A stretch of DNA of 7,682 nt from Candidatus Atribacteria bacterium (lineage in GTDB: Bacteria > Atribacterota > Phoenicimicrobiia > Phoenicimicrobiales > Stramentimicrobiaceae). Made by a program: the position numbers and the translations under genes. A model generated the notes under the pieces. That model was not told the origin of the DNA. It ran no database searches and saw nothing but the letters and a program-made list of their open reading frames with translations. This document shows, piece after piece, positions 1 through 5,363 of the stretch (within the stretch, counting starts at the first letter, position 1; the number at the start of each line of letters is the position of its first letter). The DNA lies in NCBI GenBank assembly GCA_016934875.1, contig JAFGSC010000209.1, positions 1 to 7,682 on the forward strand, in the 5' to 3' direction.

Positions 1-432
1 CTTATACCCTCTTCGATAATCAAACTTTTCTATAGCATGGATTAAACCTATATTGCCTTCCTGGATCAAATCTAAAAAGAGTACCTTTCTTCCCACATAC
101 CGTTTAGCAATGCTGACAACTAATCTCAAATTCGATTGTACCAAAATCTTTTTGGCTTCCTCATCTCCCGTTTCTATTCTTTTAGCTAACTCAGCCTCTT
201 TAGATTTTGTTAAGAGCTTGGCATAACGAATTTCTTTGAGATACATTTTAACATAATCATCTATTTTATGATCACTTTCGAAGCTGGGCTCAATAGAGCT
301 TTCTGTTGTAGAAAAAAAGGTTGTTCCTGATTTTTTCCATTGACCTTCATTTTCAAACTCTTCCTTAATGATATCAAGGCTCCTTTTATCAAAGGCATCA
401 AGGAAATCCTCTCCCTTTTTCATGTTTGCCAT
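1..432 (-). CDS. RNA polymerase sigma factor, RpoD/SigA-like (5' part, runs off left edge)
   Basis: This is the N-terminal 144 residues of a sigma-70 family factor, the RNA polymerase subunit that recognises promoters; the frame is open to base 1, so the C-terminal part lies outside the window. A start ATG at 430-432 is preceded by a GAGAG element about nine bases upstream, with an in-frame TAA at 460-462. A second in-frame ATG at 421-423 is possible. After a variable acidic/charged N-terminus (about residues 1-55) comes region 1.2 (DDYVKMYLKEI, about 58-68, then an ELAKRIETGDEEA helix), followed by the hallmark region 2.1-2.2 block NLRLVVSIAKRYVG and LFLDLIQEGNIGLIHAIEKF (about 101-137), ending at the start of region 2.3 (FDYRRGYK). 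The short N-terminus leaves no room for a full region 1.1. Family assignment is very secure; whether it is the main housekeeping factor or a primary-like alternative cannot be decided because regions 2.4-4 are missing. Confidence 0.95.
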   Translation of the reverse strand, partial: MANMKKGEDFLDAFDKRSLDIIKEEFENEGQWKKSGTTFFSTTESSIEPSFESDHKIDDYVKMYLKEIRYAKLLTKSKEAELAKRIETGDEEAKKILVQSNLRLVVSIAKRYVGRKVLFLDLIQEGNIGLIHAIEKFDYRRGYK

Positions 433-518
433 ATCAACCAGCTCTCTTCGTTTTCTGAATTAAACCTCTCTGTTTACAAACCATTATGAAAATACAAAGA
501 ATACTTAGAAAATATTAA

Positions 519-524
519 ATTATA
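519..524 (-). promoter_or_regulatory. Possible -10 element upstream of the sigma factor gene
   Basis: On the minus strand a perfect TATAAT lies about 87 bases upstream of the sigma-factor ATG. No good TTGACA-like hexamer stands 16-18 bases further upstream, and there is no TG extension, so this is only a candidate start site. It lies downstream of the terminator at 648-690, which would separate this gene from the RRM gene and make a promoter in this gap necessary. Confidence 0.3.
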
Positions 525-647
525 TCTGAAGGTATAGTCGTAATGCTGTTATTTTAAACAATGCTCCACTCATTGGCTGGCTTGATTCTTAATATTCTAC
601 AATATATAAGGAGGCTACAGCTTATCCCGGTTAAACATCCCAATTAC

Positions 648-690
648 AAAAAACCCCTTTAGCAGTATTACCAAAGGGGTTTGTATTTTT
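648..690 (-). terminator. Intrinsic terminator of the RRM gene (possibly bidirectional)
   Basis: AAACCCCTTT at 651-660 and AAAGGGGTTT at 673-682 form a perfect 10-bp stem around a 12-nt loop. Read on the minus strand the stem runs straight into TTTTTT, about 24 bases after the stop codon of the RRM gene, which is the classic rho-independent layout. On the plus strand the stem is followed by TTGTATTTTT, so it could also stop antisense transcription. Confidence 0.88.
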
Positions 691-706
691 CTTTAGAATA
701 GAGTGA

Positions 707-1006
707 CTAATAACGTCTACGATTATCCTCAAAGTCTCTTCTGGGTCGGTTGCTGTTATATTCACTTCTGGGCCTTGGGGGCCTGGCTTCATCAATCTTT
801 AACGGACGATCATTGAAATTAGTGTCATTTAAAGATTCTTTGGCCTTTTGGGCTTCTTCTGAAGAAGACATTTCCACAAATCCGAAGCCTTTGCCTTCGA
901 TAATATTGACACTTTTCACAGTGCCATGATTACCAAAGAGTTCTTCCAGCTGTTCATTGGTTACGGAATAACTTAAATTCCCGACATAGAGTTTACTACC
1001 TTGCAT
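707..1006 (-). CDS. RRM-domain RNA-binding protein (cold-shock-type small RNA-binding protein)
   Basis: A 99-residue cytoplasmic protein made of a single RNA recognition motif plus a basic tail. RNP2 is LYVGNL (residues 6-11) and RNP1 is KGFGFVEM (39-46); the aromatic F41 and F43 of RNP1 and Y7 of RNP2 are the usual RNA-stacking positions. The fold runs to about residue 74, and residues 75-99 are a disordered Arg-rich tail (RPPRPR, NRPRR, NRRRY). The beta2-beta3 loop is short: INIIEGKGFGF-like spacing, without the DRETGRS-type insert common in bacterial relatives. The start is fixed by a strong AAGGAGG seven or eight bases before the ATG. The gene is monocistronic, with its own promoter and terminator and a long structured leader. 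Bacterial RRM proteins of this size are known in cyanobacteria, where several are cold-induced, and in other phyla; a role in RNA stability or cold adaptation is inferred from family and leader, not shown. Confidence 0.95.
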   Translation of the reverse strand: MQGSKLYVGNLSYSVTNEQLEELFGNHGTVKSVNIIEGKGFGFVEMSSSEEAQKAKESLNDTNFNDRPLKIDEARPPRPRSEYNSNRPRRDFEDNRRRY

Positions 1007-1010
1007 ATTA

Positions 1011-1060
1011 TTTACCTCCTTTTTCTAATATTTTTCAGTAACATTTTATTTAGAGGTAAA
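1011..1060 (-). promoter_or_regulatory. Shine-Dalgarno site of the RRM gene with upstream complementary (sequestering) segment
   Basis: The ribosome-binding site AAGGAGGTAAA lies at 1011-1021 on the minus strand. An upstream leader segment at 1053-1060 reads TTTACCTC in the mRNA and is exactly complementary, over 8 nt, to GAGGTAAA at 1011-1018. The two could form a hairpin with a 34-nt loop that hides the ribosome-binding site. Another 7-bp pairing in the leader (1021-1027 with 1072-1078) crosses this one and would compete with it. The pairing is seen directly; its regulatory use is inference. Confidence 0.45.
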
Positions 1061-1101
1061 GTGTATCAAGATAGAAAAGTCTCTATTTTATATATTACTG
1101 C

Positions 1102-1130
1102 ATATCAATCTTCGGAAGGAAGATTGATAT
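1102..1130 (-). repeat. Perfect 12-bp hairpin in the leader of the RRM gene
   Basis: ATATCAATCTTC at 1102-1113 is the exact inverse complement of 1119-1130, separated by a 5-nt loop. It is not followed by a T-tract on either strand, so it is not a normal terminator. It sits in the middle of the predicted 5' leader of the RRM mRNA, where it would fold as a stable stem-loop; a protein-binding or mRNA-stabilising element is possible. An operator role is less likely because it lies about 50-80 bases downstream of the predicted start of transcription. Confidence 0.7.
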
Positions 1131-1163
1131 TCCAATGCTATATACTAATTGTTTATAGCAATT

Positions 1164-1180
1164 TCACTTTGTTCAAGTGA
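1164..1180 (-). other. Small hairpin at the predicted 5' end of the RRM mRNA
   Basis: TCACTT (1164-1169) and AAGTGA (1175-1180) form a 6-bp stem with a 5-nt loop, placed right where transcription from the promoter at 1187-1214 should begin. Stems at the extreme 5' end are known to protect bacterial mRNAs from decay; that function here is inferred. Confidence 0.4.
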
Positions 1181-1186
1181 CAACTC

Positions 1187-1214
1187 ATTATACCCTAATT
1201 GTAGGTGATGTCAA
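1187..1214 (-). promoter_or_regulatory. Near-consensus sigma-70 promoter for the RRM gene
   Basis: On the minus strand a perfect TTGACA (1209-1214) and a perfect TATAAT (1187-1192) are separated by 16 bases. Transcription would start near 1180, giving a leader of about 174 nt before the ATG at 1006. The two consensus hexamers make this the strongest promoter in the window; the only departure is the 16-base rather than 17-base spacer. Confidence 0.85.
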
Positions 1215-1586
1215 GTATTTATTTGTTATCTTAAAAGTATTTTTATTTTGCCTGGTAAGGTTCTGAACATTTTTCATAAAATAAACCTAAATCGTGAAAA
1301 TAAATTTCTAATAGACATTGACTTGTAGTTAATTCTTGATTTGGGTTGAACCCTATCATTAAATATACTTTCATCATTTAACAGCTTTTGAATCACTATT
1401 TTTATTCTAGCATAACATCAAGATTTTTTATCAATATTCTGAAACATAAAAACCTTCAGCAAAAAATAGAAGAACGGAAATTCGATGACTCCCCGGACAG
1501 GACAATTTTCACAATTTCTATATAGGTCTGGAAATAGATAGTATTCATAGAAAATTAGAGAAAATTGCATATGTCTTTTAAGTAAA
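1215..1586. other. Intergenic stretch without a supported gene
   Basis: AT-rich spacer between the RRM promoter and the hairpin behind the OmpA-domain gene. I see no tRNA, no ORF with a ribosome-binding site and a credible composition, and no repeat array. The minus strand has an extended -10-like TGCTAGAAT around 1404-1412 with a TTGATA at 1429-1434 (19-base spacer), which is too weak and points at no gene. Confidence 0.6.
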
Positions 1587-1612
1587 GAAACCATGGGCGA
1601 GCCCATGGTTTC
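1587..1612 (-). terminator. Strong hairpin behind the OmpA-domain gene, probable terminator
   Basis: GAAACCATGGGC (1587-1598) and GCCCATGGTTTC (1601-1612) form a perfect 12-bp arm pair separated by only two bases, so in practice an 11-bp stem with a tetraloop. It lies about 80 bases after the stop codon of the OmpA-domain gene. In that direction it is followed only by TTTACTTAAAA, a broken T-tract, so termination may be weak, or the stem may serve as a 3' end stabiliser. Confidence 0.6.
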
Positions 1613-1691
1613 CTATTATTCAGTCTAATAAAAAAGTAGAACCTCTAAGAATAATATCGTGCATATAGATTTGTGAACCATTCTGTTTTGT

Positions 1692-2909
1692 TTAATTTTT
1701 TACCACTAACTCCACTCGACGGTTTTGAGCTTTTCCGGTAGGAGTTTTATTGGAGGCAACCGGCTGAGACTCTCCATAACCTTCGACAGAAAGTCGGGAG
1801 GGATGAATACCAGATTGAACCAAATAGAACTTAACGGATTCTGCTCGTTTCTGGGAAAGAACAAGATTATGATCTTCCGAACCGTCCGAATCAGTATGCC
1901 CTTCAATAATTAACTGCATCGATGACTCTGACTTGAGCATATCAGCAATCTTATCTAAAGTAGGTTTGGATTCTACAAGAATCACATCTGAATCATAGTC
2001 AAAATTAATGCCGTAAAGTCTCACTCTCCCTGATTCCAGTAATTCCTTAGTTATTTGTTCTCTGATTCCTCCTGCCCAATGAGGACATCTTCCCACCTCT
2101 TGAGACTTCTTCACTCCATTCCATTCCCCAGAAGCTGTTGTATCGCCTTCATACCACCACAGACCAAAGAATTTCTCTCCGTCCGAGGTAAAGACCATGA
2201 TAGCGGGACCACGCTGACCTGGTTCTATCCAGGTAAATTTCATGATACGGCCTTCAATCCCTCCATTTAATACTCCCTCATCCCATTCATAACAACCAGT
2301 TACGGAAGTTCCTTGCTGTAAGAGATGAAAATCATTATAGTTTGTCTCATAGGTTCCAGAAACATCGGGTAAAGAAGTTTTGGTTAATTGTTCTCCAAAG
2401 GCACGAAAATCCATCAGCTCGGTATACTCCGGAGAACCATGATTATTGAGAATGGTCAACCGAAGCCATCTTCCAGAGTGATCAACAGTAACCGGAAAGT
2501 TCTGGTTATCCTGCTGATCGATCAAAGAAATACTGGAAATCTCTTGAAATCCATTTTCAGGACCTTCATTCGAAAGCTCTATGAGGATATCCCTAGCGGC
2601 ACTCCCCTCGGTGTCCACATTTCCAGTGTCAAACTCTAAATAGTGCAATACAGTCTCTTCGGCAAGTTCAATCACAAAGACATTATCTGTAATTTGACCA
2701 AGAGTACTACACCAACCAGCTTCCGGATCTTCATCTATAATAAACACACTAGCCCAAGCGGAACTATACTCGGAAGGTTTATCGACCAGAAATGCTCCGG
2801 AAAAGAATGAGGTTAGCGGTTGATCTGCTGCAACAGCATTGACCATTAATATCAATACAAGGAATAAACACAGGGATGTAAACCAAATAAAACCTATTAT
2901 TTTTCTCAT
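1692..2909 (-). CDS. Secreted OmpA-domain envelope protein with N-terminal galactose-binding-like domain
   Basis: A 405-residue exported protein. Residues 1-28 are a Sec signal peptide (MRK, then a long hydrophobic core, cleavage near AVAA/DQ). Residues about 35-173 look like a discoidin / F5/8-C-like beta-sandwich (VFVIELAEETVLHYLEFDTGN, IELSNEGPENGFQEI, SGRWLRLTILNN, ELMDFRAFG), a fold often used for carbohydrate or surface binding. Residues about 183-265 are a second beta-rich segment (SGTYETNYNDFHLLQQG, VTGCYEWDEG, WWYEGDTTASGEWNG) that I cannot assign. Residues about 297-405 are an OmpA C-terminal domain: INFDYDS, IIEGHTDSDGSEDHN, LSQKRAESV, RLSVEGYGES, NRRVELVV. D340 and R355 match the two residues that bind diaminopimelate in OmpA, so non-covalent peptidoglycan binding is likely. 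There is no lipobox and no N-terminal beta-barrel. The start is supported by AAGGGGG seven bases before the ATG. The OmpA call is firm; the N-terminal domain is inferred from pattern only. Confidence 0.9.
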   Translation of the reverse strand: MRKIIGFIWFTSLCLFLVLILMVNAVAADQPLTSFFSGAFLVDKPSEYSSAWASVFIIDEDPEAGWCSTLGQITDNVFVIELAEETVLHYLEFDTGNVDTEGSAARDILIELSNEGPENGFQEISSISLIDQQDNQNFPVTVDHSGRWLRLTILNNHGSPEYTELMDFRAFGEQLTKTSLPDVSGTYETNYNDFHLLQQGTSVTGCYEWDEGVLNGGIEGRIMKFTWIEPGQRGPAIMVFTSDGEKFFGLWWYEGDTTASGEWNGVKKSQEVGRCPHWAGGIREQITKELLESGRVRLYGINFDYDSDVILVESKPTLDKIADMLKSESSMQLIIEGHTDSDGSEDHNLVLSQKRAESVKFYLVQSGIHPSRLSVEGYGESQPVASNKTPTGKAQNRRVELVVKN

Positions 2910-2916
2910 GGTAAAA

Positions 2917-2923
2917 CCCCCTT
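2917..2923 (-). promoter_or_regulatory. Shine-Dalgarno site of the OmpA-domain gene
   Basis: AAGGGGG on the minus strand, seven bases before the ATG at 2907-2909. The run of five G departs from the AGGAGG seen at the other genes here but can still pair partly with the 16S tail; it fixes the start at the MRK of the signal peptide. Confidence 0.6.
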
Positions 2924-3014
2924 ATACCAGACTTTAACTTTAATATTTAATGAATTTTTATCTCAATGGAAAAAGATAATTGGTTAGGTCCTTTTTCTAT
3001 ATGAATAAAAGTTG

Positions 3015-3043
3015 AATACAATGAGCGGTATAATACTGGTCAA
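3015..3043 (-). promoter_or_regulatory. Candidate promoter of the OmpA-domain gene
   Basis: On the minus strand TTGACC (3038-3043) is followed after 17 bases by TGTATT (3015-3020), matching consensus at five and four of six positions. Transcription would start near 3008, about 100 bases before the ATG. The rest of the 343-base gap up to the META gene holds only an isolated TATAAT at 3140-3145 (minus strand) without a good -35, and the imperfect hairpins behind the META gene. Confidence 0.35.
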
Positions 3044-3202
3044 GTAAATCGCTATTTTACTTTAAAAGAGTCAGTTAATTCATATCGTTGTTTACGATAG
3101 AGCATTTTAACCTGATGATGAATGCATATTTTTTTCTTTATTATACTATAAGATACAACTAGGTACTCTAACAAAGATAAAAGTCATGCAGTCAATGCAG
3201 AA

Positions 3203-3256
3203 GGGATGGGATTCGGCAATGAAAATGCCCATCTCCTCAACGGTAGCAAGTGCTAC
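3203..3256 (-). terminator. Two hairpins at the 3' end of the META gene, possible weak terminator
   Basis: GTAGCA/TGCTAC (3243-3248 with 3251-3256) forms a 6-bp stem that overlaps the stop codon of the META lipoprotein gene. A second stem, 3203-3210 with 3228-3235 (8 bp including one G-T pair), follows it. Neither is followed by a T-tract in the minus direction, so termination is only a guess; they may protect the 3' end. Confidence 0.3.
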
Positions 3257-3681
3257 TTTGTGAATATCTTGGAAAAGATCAATAGCTCATTTCCATAAGC
3301 ATCGGAAAGGGTGAGTGCAGTTTGGCTAACAGCATATTGACAGGCTTCCTGAAGCAATTGGAAGTAGATTGACTCAGCCTGCATGGCTTCCTCGGAGCCA
3401 CCCATCAGGGTCATTTGCAACTCCTCGACAGAAAAATGATTACTTGTTGTGGCTACATAAGAACCACTATAGGAATTGATCGCGGAGGTGCCTGAGATGG
3501 TTGACTCATCAAAATTGGCAGTGATCGTAAAAGTGGAGGGATCCAGTGAATTGTCTGACCAGGCTGACAATATCCATTGAGTCCCTGATAAGAGGTTACT
3601 GCCGGGAATCAAGTCTTCACAACCGGTGAAAGTAAAGGTAACCACGAAAGGCAACAGCAAGAGTACCAGTAACTTTCTCAT
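3253..3681 (-). CDS. META-domain lipoprotein
   Basis: A 142-residue lipoprotein. The start is placed at the ATG at 3679-3681 because GAGGAGG stands five bases upstream and it gives a clean signal peptide; an upstream in-frame TTG at 3745-3747 would add 22 residues with no ribosome-binding site and bury the signal. MRKLLVLLLLPFVVTFTFTGC is a typical SPII signal, with the lipobox ending FTGC and the lipidated Cys at residue 21. Glu follows at +2, which does not match the Asp inner-membrane retention signal known from E. coli. The mature part, about residues 34-140, matches the META/HslJ pattern: LLSGTQWILSAW, then ITANFDESTISGTSAINSYSGSY, LQMTLMGGSEEAMQAESIYFQLL, and a final LTLSDAYGNELLIF strand. 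META domains occur in HslJ (novobiocin resistance, heat-inducible) and in many secreted proteins with unknown roles, so only a periplasm-facing envelope or stress role can be suggested. It is separated from both neighbours by long spacers. Confidence 0.85.
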   Translation of the reverse strand: MRKLLVLLLLPFVVTFTFTGCEDLIPGSNLLSGTQWILSAWSDNSLDPSTFTITANFDESTISGTSAINSYSGSYVATTSNHFSVEELQMTLMGGSEEAMQAESIYFQLLQEACQYAVSQTALTLSDAYGNELLIFSKIFTK

Positions 3682-3685
3682 AAAA

Positions 3686-3692
3686 ACCTCCT
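3686..3692 (-). promoter_or_regulatory. Shine-Dalgarno site that decides the META lipoprotein start
   Basis: GAGGAGG on the minus strand, ending four or five bases before the ATG at 3679-3681. It selects the MRKLL start over the longer TTG-initiated reading, and it lies directly behind the stop codon (3695-3697) of the tiny upstream ORF. Confidence 0.8.
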
Positions 3693-3694
3693 CT

Positions 3695-3766
3695 TTAACT
3701 TTTATATTTTTCTTCACTGCCAAAGGCAATCCAAATAACCAAAACAATTACTCCACAACCGATCAT
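3695..3766 (-). CDS. Possible 23-residue membrane peptide or tail of a decayed gene
   Basis: An ATG at 3764-3766 opens a 23-codon frame that begins MIGCGVIVLVIWIAFG, a convincing single membrane helix, and ends in a charged SEEKYKS. Its TAA ends 13 bases before the META start, overlapping the approach to that ribosome-binding site. No Shine-Dalgarno precedes its ATG. The same frame is open upstream for 15 more codons (RAILKIYLKTKASIT) to a TAG at about 3810-3812, and beyond that stop continues with a hydrophobic segment, FLIMVLAWPYVSW. It may therefore be the tail of a small membrane-protein gene broken by a stop codon, a coupled leader peptide, or chance. I do not recognise a family. Confidence 0.22.
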   Translation of the reverse strand: MIGCGVIVLVIWIAFGSEEKYKS

Positions 3767-4151
3767 CGTTATAGATGCTTTGGTTTTTAAGTAGATTTTG
3801 AGAATAGCCCGCTAGAGTTCGATTTCCCAAGAGACATAAGGCCACGCTAAAACCATGATAAGAAAATCTTTCCTATTCAATGATACGAAAATAGATGGGA
3901 AATGTTACCTGAAAAGGATTTTTTTGTAATATAGCCCACCCTTTTAAAAGGATAGGCTATATTTTCCTGACCGGCAATAATTTTTACCCTTGTTCGCTAA
4001 TAAACCTAGAAATACTCTAATTGAAACCAAAGAAAATTATTAAGAGAAATGATACATTGAATGATTCTAAAAGTTTTACTGATTATTTTCTATTTTTATT
4101 TAAAAATTACGTTTTGCCTTTTATCTAATGAACTTATTACTCTACTACTCT
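3767..4151. other. Spacer between the opine dehydrogenase gene and the META gene
   Basis: AT-rich gap at the 3' end of the operon. It contains the nested inverted repeat at 3928-3963 and the reading-frame remnant described at 3695-3766. No other gene, RNA or T-tract terminator stands out; transcription of the operon may end at the inverted repeat. Confidence 0.55.
3928..3963. repeat. Nested inverted repeat, possible terminator of the dehydrogenase operon
   Basis: An outer 9-bp pair, AATATAGCC (3928-3936) with GGCTATATT (3955-3963), encloses a perfect 12-base palindrome CCTTTTAAAAGG (3940-3951), with a symmetric 3x3 mismatch (CAC/ATA) between them. On the plus strand a T-run lies before it and TTCC after it; on the minus strand it is followed by ACAAAAAAA rather than T. 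It therefore does not fit an intrinsic terminator for the minus-strand operon well. Confidence 0.6.
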
Positions 4152-5330
4152 CTACGGCCTTATTCCCTCTCTAACATATGTGATGATCTGTTCTTTAGTC
4201 AAATCTCCAATGCCCATTTCAGTTAAAGACCTCCCTTCCTTTAGGAAGTCACATTCACAAATTGTTGAGCCTAACCGTAAAATAGACTCTATGATAGGAA
4301 CTTCCACACCAAACTTTTTAGCAAAATGATAATATACAGCGGTCCCCACAGGTATATCCTCCGTAAAGTACCGATGCTCTACAGAATCTGGACCAACGAT
4401 CGGTGGTAGTATAACATCGGAAAATGGACTTTGAAATTCCGCTCCCATTACACTACCTTTGTTAAAAAACTGCTCATCACTATACTCAGCAATCTTTACC
4501 CCCACAGCATCCGCAATTTTACACATCTCCTGATAAAAAGCAAGCTGCACCCTTGAAACCGAAGGACTCATCCCATGTTTATACATAGAGAACTTGCCTT
4601 TCTGAATGCCTAGGGTCATATCCTCCATTTGTGAAACCTCCATTGGCCCTACACTAAGAATGGAACCAGGAGTGTGAACAACCGGATTTGGATTAGAAAG
4701 ACCTACCCCTATCACCGTATCACCTTTTTCAAGTATTGAAGTTCCATCAAAAGGAGGGAGATCTTTCAATGCACTAAAAAATCTATCTCCATCCTTGCTT
4801 GGCAAGGAATCACAAATAAGTCGGTGTGTTCTAATAATGCAATCAACTTTGCCAGGCTCTACTTTTCTAACTCCATAAGGCATAGAAGTCCATCCCCCAA
4901 TGACAACATTTTTATCACAACCCTCCTTGCGCATCATCTCCCGGAGAACCAAAGAACCAAAATTATCGGGAAAAATACTTATAATTTGGCCATTCTCAAG
5001 ATAGGGAATCATTTTTTTAAAAAAAGCCTTATGACCTTTTGAAGGAACGGCTACGAATACTAAGCCAGCCCCCTCTAATGCCTCTGATATATTTGTAGTA
5101 ATCGTGTCAACCTTGGCAAGACCGGCTCTCCTGAACCATTTGAAATTAATCTGATTACCTCCAAGTTCTATTTCGTGCGTTCTCAGAACTTCTCCCAAAG
5201 TCTCTGAAGCAAAATCCGGTAATTCATATAGGCGTGTTTTGTATCCAGCAAGAGTAAACTCTGCTGCAAATGTTTGCCCACATGCACCTGCTCCAATAAT
5301 CGCGACTGGTTTCTCAAGAATTTTGACCAT
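4152..5330 (-). CDS. Opine dehydrogenase family (octopine/nopaline-type NAD(P)-dependent dehydrogenase)
   Basis: A 392-residue cytoplasmic enzyme. Members join or split an amino acid and a 2-oxo acid through a secondary amine (opines) using NAD(P)H. The Rossmann half (about 1-200) opens with VAIIGAGACGQTFA, the dinucleotide loop GAGACG at 13-18, and has Glu36 at the end of the second strand (RLYEL), which favours NAD over NADP. VFVAVPSKGH (91-100) is the usual strand next to the cofactor. The C-terminal helical half has the family signature NPNPVVHTPGSIL (213-225), with His219 as the likely catalytic base, then EHRYFTEDIPVGTAVYY (318-334). Length is normal for the family. AGGAGGT nine bases before the ATG supports the start. 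It is the last gene of the TRAP permease / PLP enzyme / dehydrogenase set, 33 bases after the PLP enzyme, so a degradative role on an imported compound is plausible. Ketopantoate reductase and glycerol-3-phosphate dehydrogenase are less likely given the His motif. Confidence 0.85.
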   Translation of the reverse strand: MVKILEKPVAIIGAGACGQTFAAEFTLAGYKTRLYELPDFASETLGEVLRTHEIELGGNQINFKWFRRAGLAKVDTITTNISEALEGAGLVFVAVPSKGHKAFFKKMIPYLENGQIISIFPDNFGSLVLREMMRKEGCDKNVVIGGWTSMPYGVRKVEPGKVDCIIRTHRLICDSLPSKDGDRFFSALKDLPPFDGTSILEKGDTVIGVGLSNPNPVVHTPGSILSVGPMEVSQMEDMTLGIQKGKFSMYKHGMSPSVSRVQLAFYQEMCKIADAVGVKIAEYSDEQFFNKGSVMGAEFQSPFSDVILPPIVGPDSVEHRYFTEDIPVGTAVYYHFAKKFGVEVPIIESILRLGSTICECDFLKEGRSLTEMGIGDLTKEQIITYVREGIRP

Positions 5331-5363
5331 TTTATTGTTACCTCCTGATAAATTTAAATAATT

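Noticed and set aside
608..616. Plus-strand AAGGAGG that looks like a ribosome-binding site
   Set aside because: No start codon follows at a useful distance and a terminator-like hairpin comes next, so it is chance.
1418..1606. A 62-codon minus-strand ORF between the RRM and OmpA-domain genes
   Set aside because: Its ATG lies inside the arm of the 1587-1612 hairpin, there is no ribosome-binding site, and the Phe/Tyr/Lys-rich translation looks like AT-rich noise.
1706..2639. Several open frames on both strands inside the OmpA-domain gene
   Set aside because: They are shadows of the real gene: no ribosome-binding sites and no protein-like patterns.
3030..3035. Plus-strand TATAAT in the gap between the OmpA-domain and META genes
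   Set aside because: No matching -35 at 16-18 bases upstream and no plus-strand gene downstream.
3682..3747. Longer META lipoprotein starting at TTG 3745-3747
   Set aside because: No Shine-Dalgarno there, and it would place 22 mostly charged or irregular residues before a perfect lipoprotein signal; the ATG at 3679-3681 has GAGGAGG.
4824..5042. Plus-strand 72-codon ORF inside the opine dehydrogenase gene
   Set aside because: Antisense to a clear enzyme gene and without recognisable domain content.
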